Shown here piece after piece: positions 1 through 9,179 of a stretch of DNA of 64,000 nucleotides; position 1 is the first letter of the stretch, and the number at the start of each line of letters is the position of its first letter. The translations under genes were made by a program, and so were the position numbers. Origin of the DNA: Hydractinia symbiolongicarpus (lineage: Eukaryota; Cnidaria; Hydrozoa; Anthoathecata; Hydractiniidae); NCBI RefSeq assembly GCF_029227915.1, contig NC_079887.1, positions 25,295,650 through 25,359,649 of the forward strand, written 5' to 3'. The notes beneath the pieces were generated by a model that saw only the letters and a program-made list of their open reading frames with translations, had not been told where the DNA came from and did no database searches.

Positions 1-376
1 TTTCATTGACTTTCTAACGGTGTCAGTCCGTTTCAGTTACAACGGTTTGGTCACATATTTGTACCAACATGTACTTAGCGATATTTTTCTGATATTACTA
101 GGTTGCATCGTTTTTAACTATGAAACGATTGACTGTTGGACTTCATTGAACTAACTTTAGACTCTGACCTGATCAATGTGATAAATGAGACAATTGGACT
201 CCAAGAAATAACATTCTTCTTAATTTGACGTGATTGCCGGAACTGAGCGATTACATTGGGCACTGTGGTAGCGCTTCATTTAAAAATTAAGCTAAAAAAA
301 GTCATTTTTTTTACTGTGGGACCTATCCTAGCCTTTAGCGCGCGTTGAAGAAAAAGCGACACTTTCAAAAACTACA
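1..376. repeat. Satellite A monomer 1
   Basis: First copy visible; the start chosen is the window edge, which happens to coincide with the recurring TTTCATTGAC anchor. It carries variants GTTTTTAACTATG, GACTGTTGG and TTTAGACTCTGACC that it shares with monomer 5 but not with monomers 2-4, linking it to that copy in a four-monomer register. Confidence 0.9.
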
Positions 377-751
377 TTTCATTGACTTTCTAACGGTGTC
401 AGTCCGTTTGAGTTACAACGGTTGGGTCACATATTCGTACCAACATGTATTTAGCGATATTTTTCTGATATTACTAGGTTGCATCGCTTTCAACAATGAA
501 ACGATTGACTGTGGGACTTAATTGGACTAACTTTGGACTGTGACCTGATAAATGTGGTAAATGAGACAATTTGACTCCAAGAAATAACTTTCTTGTTAAT
601 TTGACGTGATTGCCGGAACTCAGCGATTACACTGGGCACTGTGGTAGCGCTTTATTTAAAAAATAAGTTAAAAAAAGTCATTTTTTTTACTGTGGGACCT
701 ATCCTAGCCGTTAGCGCGCGTTGAAGAAAAAGTGACACTTTCAAAACTACA
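377..751. repeat. Satellite A monomer 2
   Basis: 375-bp copy. The short motif ACTGTG occurs four times in it, at 508, 537, 638 and 689. Its opening GTTTGAGTTACAACGGTTGGG variant is closest to the truncated monomer 6. An eight-T run lies near 681-688. Confidence 0.9.
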
Positions 752-1125
752 TTTTATTGACTTTCTAACACAGTGTCAGTCCGTTTGAGTTACCACGGTT
801 GGGTCACATATTCGTTCCGACATGTATTTAGCGATATTTTTTTGATATTACTAGGTTGCATCGCTTTTAACCATGAAACGTTGACTGTGCGACTTAATTA
901 AACTAACTTTGGACTGTGACCTGATAAATGTGAAAAATCAGACAATTGCACTCCAAGAAATAACATTCTTCTAAATTTGACGTGATCGCCATAACTCAGC
1001 GATTACACTGGCCGCTGTGGTAGCGCTTTATTTAAGAGTTTAGATAAATAAGTCATTCTTTACTGTGGGACCAATCCTATCCGTTATCACCCGCTGAAGA
1101 AATAGCGACAGTTTCAAAAACTAAA
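752..1125. repeat. Satellite A monomer 3
   Basis: 374-bp copy starting with a TTTTATTGAC variant of the anchor. It shares many private changes with monomer 4, including GTGCGACTTAATTAAAC, GTGAAAAATCAGAC and ACTGGCCGCTG. Monomers 3 and 4 therefore look like the youngest tandem pair in the A block. Confidence 0.9.
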
Positions 1126-1497
1126 TTTCATTGACTTTCTAACGGTGTCAGTCCGTTTCAGTTACAACGGTTTGGTCACATCTTCGTACCAACATGTATT
1201 TAGCGATATTTTTCTGATATTACTAGGTTGCATCGCTTTTAACCATGAAACTTTGACTGTGCGACTTAATTAAACTAACTTTGGACTGTGACCTGATAAA
1301 TGTGAAAAATCAGACAATTGCACTCCAAGAAATAACATTCTTCTAAATTTGACGTGATCGCCGGAACTCAGCGATTACACTGGCCGCTGTGGTAGCGCTT
1401 TATTTAAGAGTTTAGATAAATAAGTCATTCTTTACTGTGGGACCAATCCTATCCGTTATCACCCGCTGAAGAAATAGCGACAGTTTCAAAAACTAAA
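1126..1497. repeat. Satellite A monomer 4
   Basis: 372-bp copy, nearly identical to monomer 3 over its middle and end, including the tail ATAGCGACAGTTTCAAAAAC. This supports a recent unequal exchange with a register of about 372 bp. Confidence 0.9.
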
Positions 1498-1872
1498 TTT
1501 CATTGACTTTCTAACGGTGTCAGTCCGTTTCAGTTACAACGGTTTGGTCACATCTTCGTACCAACATGTATTTAGCGATATTTTTCTGATATTACTAGGT
1601 TGCATCGTTTTTAACTATGAAACGATTGACTGTTGGACTTAATTGAACTAACTTTAGACTCTGACCTGATTAATGTGATAAATGAGACTATTGGACTGCA
1701 AGAAATAACATTCTTCTTAATTTGACGTGATTGCCGGAACTCAGCGATTACACTGTGCTCTGTGGTAGCTCTTCATTTAAGAATTATGATAAAAAAAGTC
1801 ATTTTTTTATTGTGGGACCAATCCTAGCCATTATCGCGTGCTGAGGAAATAGTGACAGTTTCAAAAACTACA
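1498..1872. repeat. Satellite A monomer 5
   Basis: 375-bp copy that returns to the monomer 1 variant set (GTTTTTAACTATG, GACTGTTGG, TTTAGACTCTG, CTTCATTTAA). The distance from monomer 1 is 1497 bp, or four monomers. Confidence 0.9.
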
Positions 1873-1932
1873 TTTCATTGACTTTCTAACGGTGTCAGTC
1901 CGTTTGAGTTTCAACGGTTGTGTCACATATTT
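1873..1932. repeat. Satellite A monomer 6, truncated at the A/B junction
   Basis: Only the first 60 bp or so remain, up to GTCACATATT. Its GTTTGAGTT variant matches monomer 2, four monomers upstream. The remaining 315 bp or so are replaced by satellite B. Confidence 0.88.
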
Positions 1933-1936
1933 CCAA
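1929..1936. other. Junction between satellites A and B
   Basis: On the left, GTCACATATT matches bases 50-60 of the A monomer. From 1933, CCAAGCCCGGG matches base 41 onward of the B monomer, counting from CTCCCTGGG. There is no intervening unique sequence, target-site duplication or transposon end. In A the corresponding segment continues CGTACCAACATG, so a CCAA microhomology exists close to the switch. Confidence 0.88.
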
Positions 1937-2094
1937 GCCCGGGATATACGGGAAATCGCGGGTTTTCGTTTGCCGGCGGTTAAACTTCTTTTATTCAGCG
2001 TCCATCGAAAATGAAAACATTTTTAAAAACTACAAGTCTCATGCGTTTTAGTGATTAAAAAAAAATTTAAAAAATCGTTCAGGAAATGAGTTTA
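1933..2094. repeat. Truncated boundary monomer of satellite B
   Basis: The first B copy enters at about monomer base 41. It carries several changes rarely or never seen elsewhere, such as GGGATATACGGG, GCCGGCGGTTAAAC and GCGTCCATCG. Extra private mutations in an edge copy fit reduced homogenisation at the array border. Confidence 0.85.
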
Positions 2095-2435
2095 CTCCCT
2101 GGGTACTTTCTTTGTATACTTTTGACTATACGGGCCGATTCAGGTATTTATGGGTAATCGCGGGTTTTCGTTTGCCGGCGATTAAACTTCTTTTAATCAA
2201 CGTCTCATCAAAAATGAAAGCATTTTTAAAAACTACAAGTCTCATGCGTTTTAGTGATTAAAAAATAATTTAAAAAATTGTCCGGAAAATCAGTTTACTC
2301 CCTGGGTACTTTCTTTGTATACTGTTGACTATACGGGCCGATTTCGGTATTTTCGGGAAATCGCGGGTTTTGGTTTGCCGGCGATTAAACTTCTTTTATT
2401 CAACGTCTCATCAAAAATGAAAACATTTTTGAAAA

Positions 2436-3566
2436 CTACAAGTCTCGTGCGTTTTAGTGATTAAAAAATAATTTAAGAAATCGTTCGAGAAATCAGTTTA
2501 CTCCCTGGGTACTTTCTTTGTATACATTCGAGTATACCGGCCAAGCCCGGTATTTTCGGGAAATCGCGGGTTTTCGTTTGCCGGCGATTAAACTTCTTTC
2601 ATTCAACGTCTCATCAAAGATGAGAAGACTCCCTGGGTACTTTCTTTGTATACTTTCAATTATACGGGCCGAGTCCGGGATTTAGGGGAAATCGCGGGTT
2701 TTCGTTTGCCGGCGATTAAACTTCTTTTATTCAGCGTCTCACCAAAAATGTAAACATTTTTGAATACTACAAGTCTCATTCGTTCTAGTGGTGCAGAACT
2801 TATTTAAAAAATCGTTCGGGAAATTTGTTTACTCCCTGGGTACTTTCTTTGTATACATTCGACTATACGGGCCAAGCCCGGGATTTACGTGAAATCGCGG
2901 GTTTTCGTTTGCCGGCGATTAAACTTCTTTTATTCAGCGTCTCATCAAAAATGAAAGCATTTTTAAAAACTACAAGTCTCATGCGTTTTAGTGATTAAAA
3001 AATAATTTAAAAAATCGTTCGGAAAATCAGTTTACTCCCTGGGTACTTTCTTTGTATACTTTTGACTATACGGGCCGATTCAGGTGTTTACGGGTAATCG
3101 CGGGTTTTCGTTTGCCGGCGATTAAACTTCTTTTATTCAACGTCTCATCAAAAATGAAAGCATTTTTAAAAACTACAAGTCTCATGCGTTTTAGTGATTA
3201 AAAAATAATTTAAAAAATCGTTCGGAAAATCAGTTTACTCCCTGGGTACTTTCTTTGTATACTGTTGACTATACGGGCCGATTTCGGTATTTTCGGGAAA
3301 TCGCGGGTTTTGGTTTGCCGGCGATTAAACTTCTTTTATTCAACGTCTCATCAAAAATGAAAACATTTTTGAAAACTACAAGTCTCGTGCGTTTTAGTGA
3401 TTAAAAAATAATTTAAAAAATCGTTCGAGAAATCAGTTTACTCCCTGGGTACTTTCTTTGTATACATTCGAGTATACCGGCCAAGCCCGGTATTTTCGGG
3501 AAATCGCGGGTTTTCGTTTGCCGGCGATTAAACTTCTTTCATTTAACGTCTCATCAAAAATGAAAA
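2436..3566. repeat. Segment duplicated 2008 bp downstream, copy 1
   Basis: This stretch is repeated almost unchanged at 4444-5574. Shared private variants include TTTAAGAAATCG, GCAGAACTTATTT, GGAAATTTGTTTAC and TTTACGTGAAATCG. It includes the 128-bp monomer at 2501-2628. The ends were judged by eye from where shared variants stop. Confidence 0.75.
2501..2628. repeat. 128-bp deletion monomer 1
   Basis: Compared with a full monomer, 76 bases are lost between AAAATGAAAA and ACTCCCTGGG and one G is present at the join, a net loss of 75 bp. This copy has a diverged junction, AAAGATGAGAAGACTCCC. The loss removes the right arm of the 22-bp inverted repeat and the whole AT-rich tail. Confidence 0.9.
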
Positions 3567-3568
3567 GA
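2629..3568. repeat. 940-bp five-monomer higher-order unit
   Basis: Four 203-bp monomers (anchors at 2629, 2832, 3035 and 3238) followed by one 128-bp monomer (3441-3568). The next short copy recurs after only three full monomers. The unit is thus one of several length variants, not a fixed period. Confidence 0.8.
3441..3568. repeat. 128-bp deletion monomer 2
   Basis: Same deletion, with junction AAAATGAAAAGACTCCC. It lies 940 bp after the first copy, so it descends from the same event by amplification. Confidence 0.9.
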
Positions 3569-4177
3569 CTCCCTGGGTACTTTCTTTGTATACTTTCAAT
3601 TATACGGGCCGAGTCCGGGATTTAGGGGAAATCGCGGGTTTTCGTTTGCCGGCGATTAAACTTCTTTTATTCAGCGTCTCACCAAAAATGTAAACATTTT
3701 TGAATACTACAAGTCTTATTCGTTCTAGTGGTGCAGAAATTATTTAAAAAATCGTTCGGGAAATCAGTTTACTCCCTGGGTACTTTATTTGTATACATTC
3801 GACTATACAGGCCAAGCCCGGGATTTACGGGAAATTGCGGGTTTTCGTTTGCCGGCGATTAAACTTCTTTTATTCAGCGTCTCATCAAAAATGAAAACAT
3901 TTTTAAAAACTACAAGTCTCATGCGTTTTAGTGTTTAAAAAAAAAATTAAAAAATCGTTCAGGAAATGAGTTTACTCCCTGGGTACTTTCTTTGTATACT
4001 GTTGACTATACGGGCCGATTTCGGTATTTTCGGGAAATCGCGGGTTTTGGTTTGCCGGCGATTAAACTTCTTTTATTCAACGTCTCATCAAAAATGAAAA
4101 CATTTTTGAAAACTACAAGTCTCGTGCGTTTTAGTGATTAAAAAATAATTTAAAAAATCGTTCGAGAAATCAGTTTA

Positions 4178-4305
4178 CTCCCTGGGTACTTTCTTTGTAT
4201 ACATTCGAGTATACCGGCCAAGCCCGGTATTTTCGGGAAATCGCGGGTTTTCGTTTGCCGGCGATTAAACTTCTTTCATTTAACGTCTCATCAAAAATGA
4301 AAAGA
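4178..4305. repeat. 128-bp deletion monomer 3
   Basis: Same junction as copy 2, 737 bp downstream of it (three full monomers plus one short one). Confidence 0.9.
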
Positions 4306-4443
4306 CTCCCTGGGTACTTTCTTTGTATACTTTCAATTATACGGGCCGAGTCCGGGATTTAGGGGAAATCGCGGGTTTTCGTTTGCCGGCGATTAAACTT
4401 CTTTTATTCAGCGTCTCACCAAAAATGTAAACATTTTTGAATA

Positions 4444-5574
4444 CTACAAGTCTCGTGCGTTTTAGTGATTAAAAAATAATTTAAGAAATCGTTCGAGAAA
4501 TCAGTTTACTCCCTGGGTACTTTCTTTGTATACATTCGAGTATACCGGCCAAGCCCGGTATTTTCGGGAAATCGCGGGTTTTCGTTTGCCGGCGATTAAA
4601 CTTCTTTCATTCAACGTCTCATCAAAAATGAAAAGACTCCCTGGGTACTTTCTTTGTATACTTTCAATTATACGGGCCGAGTCCGGGATTTAGGGGAAAT
4701 CGCGGGTTTTCGTTTGCCGGCGATTAAACTTCTTTTATTCAGCGTCTCACCAAAAATGTAAACATTTTTGAATACTACAAGTCTCATTCGTTCTAGTGGT
4801 GCAGAACTTATTTAAAAAATCGTTCGGGAAATTTGTTTACTCCCTGGGTACTTTCTTTGTATACATTCGACTATACGGGCCAAGCCCGGGATTTACGTGA
4901 AATCGCGGGTTTTCGTTTGCCGGCGATTAAACTTCTTTTATTCAGCGTCTCATCAAAAATGAAAGCATTTTTAAAAACTACAAGTCTCATGCGTTTTAGT
5001 GATTAAAAAATAATTTAAAAAATCGTTCGGAAAATCAGTTTACTCCCTGGGTACTTTCTTTGTATACTTTTGACTATACGGGCCGATTCAGGTGTTTACG
5101 GGTAATCGCGGGTTTTCGTTTGCCGGCGATTAAACTTCTTTTATTCAACGTCTCATCAAAAATGAAAGCATTTTTAAAAACTACAAGTCTCATGCGTTTT
5201 AGTGATTAAAAAATAATTTAAAAAATCGTTCGGAAAATCAGTTTACTCCCTGGGTACTTTCTTTGTATACTGTTGACTATACGGGCCGATTTCGGTATTT
5301 TCGGGAAATCGCGGGTTTTGGTTTGCCGGCGATTAAACTTCTTTAATTCAACGTCTCATCAAAAATGAAAACATTTTTGAAAACTACAAGTCTCGTGCGT
5401 TTTAGTGATTAAAAAATAATTTAAAAAATCGTTCGAGAAATCAGTTTACTCCCTGGGTACTTTCTTTGTATACATTCGAGTATACCGGCCAAGCCCGGTA
5501 TTTTTGGGAAATCGCGGGTTTTCGTTTGCCGGCGATTAAACTTCTTTCATTTAACGTCTCATCAAAAATGAAAA
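4444..5574. repeat. Segment duplicated from 2008 bp upstream, copy 2
   Basis: Matches 2436-3566 with an offset of 2008 bp. It diverges at its right end: copy 1 enters the 128-bp deletion junction, whereas copy 2 continues through a full-length monomer. Confidence 0.75.
4509..4636. repeat. 128-bp deletion monomer 4
   Basis: Same junction, only 331 bp after copy 3, separated by a single full monomer. It belongs to the 2008-bp duplicated segment and corresponds to copy 1. Confidence 0.9.
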
Positions 5575-5651
5575 CATTTTTGAAAACTACAAGTCTCGTG
5601 CGTTTTAGTGATTTAAAAATAATTTAAAAAATCGTTTGAGAAATCAGTTTA

Positions 5652-5779
5652 CTCCCTGGGTACTTTCTTTGTATACATTCGAGTATACCGGCCAAGCCCG
5701 GTATTTTTGGGAAATCGCGGGTTTTCGTTTGCCGGCGATTAAACTTCTTTCATTTAACGTCTCATCAAAAATGAAAAGA
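5652..5779. repeat. 128-bp deletion monomer 5 (last)
   Basis: Same junction, 1143 bp after copy 4. No 128-bp copies occur to the right of this point, so the variant is confined to the first 4.4 kb of the B array next to satellite A. Confidence 0.9.
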
Positions 5780-6389
5780 CTCCCTGGGTACTTTCTTTGT
5801 ATACTTTCAATTATACGGGCCGAGTCCGGGATTTAGGGGAAATCGCGGGTTTTCGTTTGCCGGCGATTAAACTTCTTTTATTCAGCGTCTCACCAAAAAT
5901 GTAAACATTTTTGAATACTACAAGTCTTATTCGTTCTAGTGGTGCAGAAATTATTTAAAAAATCGTTCGGGAAATCAGTTTACTCCCTGGGTACTTTCTT
6001 TGTATACATTCGACTATACAGGCCAAGCCCGGGATTTACGGGAAATCGCGGGTTTTCGTTTGCCGGCGATTAAACTTCTTTTATTCAGCGTCTCATCAAA
6101 AATGAAAACATTTTTAAAAACTACAAGTCTCATGCGTTTTAGTGTTTAAAAAAAAAATTTAAAAAATCGTTCAGGAAATGAGTTTACTCCCTGGGTACTT
6201 TCTTTGTATACTTTTGACTATACGGGCCGATTCAGGTATTTACGGGTAATCGCGGGTTTTCGTTTGCCGGCGATTCAACTTCTTTTATTCAACGTCTCAT
6301 CAAAAATGAAAGCATTTTTAAAAACTACAAGTCTCATGCGCTTTAGTGATTAAAAAATAATTTAAGAAATTGTTCGGGAAATGAGTTTA

Positions 6390-6610
6390 CTCCCTGGGTA
6401 CTTTCTTTGTATATTTTTGACTATACGGGCCGATTCCGGTATTTACGGGAAATGGCGGGTTTTAGTTTGTCGGCGATTAAACTTCTTTTATCGACTAAAC
6501 TTCTTTTATTCAGCGTCTCATCAATTATGAAAACATTTTTGAAAACTACAAGTCTCATGCCTTTTAGAGTTGAAAAAATAATTCAAAAGATCGTTCGGGA
6601 AATGAGTTTA
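6390..6610. repeat. 221-bp monomer with 18-bp internal duplication
   Basis: The segment TAAACTTCTTTTAT occurs twice in a row around 6478-6510, lengthening the monomer by 18 bp. A change of TTTAAA to TTCAAA in the following linker removes the usual stop. The result is the longest + frame of the window (6407-6733, 108 codons). That frame is an accident of two mutations and not evidence of a gene. Confidence 0.85.
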
Positions 6611-9157
6611 CTCCCTGGGCACTTTCTTTGTATACTGTTGACTCTACGGGCCGATTTCGGTATTTACGGGAAATCGCAGGTTTTCGTTTGGCGGCGATTT
6701 AACTTCTTTTATTCAGCGTCTCATGAAAAATGAAAACATTTTTGAAAACTACAAGTCTCATGCGTTTTAGTGAATAAAAAATAATATAAAAAATCCTTCA
6801 GGAAGTGAGTTTACTCCCTGGGTACTTTCTTTGTATTCTTTCAATTATACGGGCCGAGTCCGGGATTTAGGGGAAATCGCGGGTTTTCGTTTGCCGGCGA
6901 TTAAACTTCTTTTATTTAGCTTCTCACCAAAAATGTAAACATTTTTGAATACTACAAGTCTCATTCGTTCTAGTGGTGCAGAAATTATTTAAAAAATCAT
7001 TCGGGAAATCAGTTTACTCCCTGGGTAATTTCTTTGTTTACATTCGACTATACGGGCCAAGCCCGGGATTTACGGGAAATCGCGGGTTTTCGTTTGCCGG
7101 CGATTAAACTTCTTTTAGTCAGCGTGTCATTAAAAATGAAAAGATTTTTGAAAACTACAAGTCTCATTCGTTTTAATGGTGAAAAAATAATTTAAAAAAT
7201 CGTTCGGGAAATGAGTTTACTCCCAGGATACTTTCTTTGTATACTTTTGACTATACGGGCCGATTCCAGTATTTACGGGAAATGGCGGGTTTCTGTTTGC
7301 CGGCGATTAAACTTCTTTTATTCAGCGTCTCATCAAAAATGAAAACATTTTTGAAAACTACAAGTCTCATGCGTTTTAGAGGTGAAAAAATAATTTAAAA
7401 AATCGTTCGGGAAATGAGTTTACTCCCTGGGTACTTTCTTTGTATAATGTTGACTATACGGGCCGATTTCGGTATTTACGGGAAATCGCAGGTTTTCGTT
7501 TGCCGGCAATTTAATTTCTTTTATTCAGCGTCTCATGAAAAATAAAAACATTTTTGAATACTACAAGTCTCGTGCGTTTTAGTAATTAAAAAATAATTTA
7601 GAAAATCGTTGGGAAATCAGTTTACTCCCTGGGTACTTTCTTTGTATACATTCGACTATACGGGCCGATTCCGGTATTTACGGGAAATTGCAGGTTTTCG
7701 TTTGCCGGCGATTAAACTTCTTTTATTCAGCGTCTCATCAAAAATGTAAACATTTTTGAATACTACAAGTCTCATTCGGTCTAGTGGTGCACAAATTATT
7801 TAAAAAATCGTTCGGGAAATCAGTTTGCTCCCTGGCTACTTTCTTTGTATACATTCGACTATACGGGCCAAGCCCGGGATTTACGGGAAATCGCGGGTTT
7901 TTGCTTGCCGGCGATTAAATTTCTTTCATTCAGCGTCTCACCAAAAATGAAAATATTTTTGAAAACTACAAGTCTCGTGCGTTTTAGTAATTAAAAAATA
8001 ATTTAGAAAATCGTTGGGAAATCAGTTTACTCCCTGGGTACTTTCTTTGTATACATTCGACTATACGGGCCGATTCCGGTATTTACGGGAAATTGCAGGT
8101 TTTCGTTTGCCGGCGATTAAACTTCTTTTATTCAGCGTCTCATCAAAAATGAAAGCATTTTTGAAAACTACAAATCTCATGCGTTTTAGTGATTAAAAAA
8201 TAATTTAAAAAATCGTTCGGAAAATCAGTTTACTCCCTGGGTACTTTCTTTGTATACATTCGACTATACGGGCCGATTCCGGTATTTACGGGAAATTGCA
8301 GGTTTTCGTTTGCCGGCGATTAAACTTCTTTTATTCAGCGTCTCATCAAAAATGAAAGCATTTTTGAAAACTACAAGTCTCATGCGTTTTAGTGATTAAA
8401 AAATAATTTAAAAAATCGTTCGGAAAATCAGTTTACTCCCTGGGTACTTTCTTTGTATACATTCGACTATACGGGCCGATTCCGGTATTTACGGGAAATC
8501 GCAGGTTTTCGTTTGCCGGCGATTTAACTTCTTTTATTCAGGGTCTCATAAAAAATGAAAACATTTTTGAAAACTACAAGTCTCATGCGTTTTAGTGATT
8601 AAAATATAATATAAAAAATCCTTCGGGAAATGAGTTTACTTCATGGGTACTTTCTTTGTATACTTTCAATTATACGGGCCGAGTCCGGGATTTAAGGGAA
8701 ATCGCGGGTTTTCATTTGCCGGCGATTAAACTTCTTTTATTTAGCGTCTCAACAAAAATGTAAACATTTTTGAATACTACAAGTCTCATTCGTTCTAGTG
8801 GTGCAGAAATTATTTAAAAAATCGTTCGGGAAATCAGTTTACTCCCTGCCTACTTTCTTTGTATACTTTTAATTATACGGGCCAAGCCCGGGATTTACGG
8901 GAAATCGCGGGTTTTCGTTTGCCGGCGATTAAACTTCTTTTAGTCAGCGTGTCATTAAAAATGAAAAGATTTTTGAAAACTACAAGTCTCATTCGTTTTA
9001 ATGGTGAAAAAATAATTTAAAAAATCGTTCGGGAAATGAGTTTACTCCCAGGGTACTTTCTTTGTATACTTTTGACTATACGGGCCGATTCCAGTATTTA
9101 CGGGAAATGGCGGGTTTCTGTTTGCCGGCGATTAAACTTCTTTTATTCAGCGTCTCA

Positions 9158-9179
9158 TCAAAAATGAAAACATTTTTGA
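9158..9179. repeat. Example of the conserved 22-bp inverted repeat
   Basis: Perfect 9-bp arms, TCAAAAATG and CATTTTTGA, around an AAAA loop. Many B monomers have the same perfect form, including types d and most TTTTTGAAAACTAC copies. Types b, c, j and k have CACTTTTGA, with one mismatch, and type e has CATTTCTGA. The left/loop boundary is where the 75-bp deletion of the 128-bp monomers begins. Confidence 0.8.

Larger units (their letters stand above)
1..1932. repeat. Satellite family A array (about 375-bp monomer)
   Basis: Head-to-tail copies begin at 1, 377, 752, 1126, 1498 and 1873, recognised by the recurring start TTTCATTGACTTTCTAACGG. Spacings are 376, 375, 374, 372 and 375 bp. No reading frame of note is present. 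The array is cut by the left window edge, so its true size is unknown. The last copy is truncated after about 60 bp, where family B begins. I do not recognise the family by name. Confidence 0.96.
2095..6389. repeat. Satellite B block I (with 128-bp deletion monomers)
   Basis: Mostly 203-bp monomers, with five 128-bp copies at 2501, 3441, 4178, 4509 and 5652. Spacings between the deletion junctions are 940, 737, 331 and 1143 bp, equal to 128 plus 4, 3, 1 and 5 times 203. The short monomer therefore travels as part of higher-order units of changing size. Confidence 0.9.

Noticed and set aside
6407-6733. 108-codon open frame as a possible gene
   Set aside because: It is the ordinary monomer frame extended by a TTTAAA to TTCAAA change and an 18-bp internal duplication. 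It has no recognisable domain, and its second half is the monomer read in another frame.
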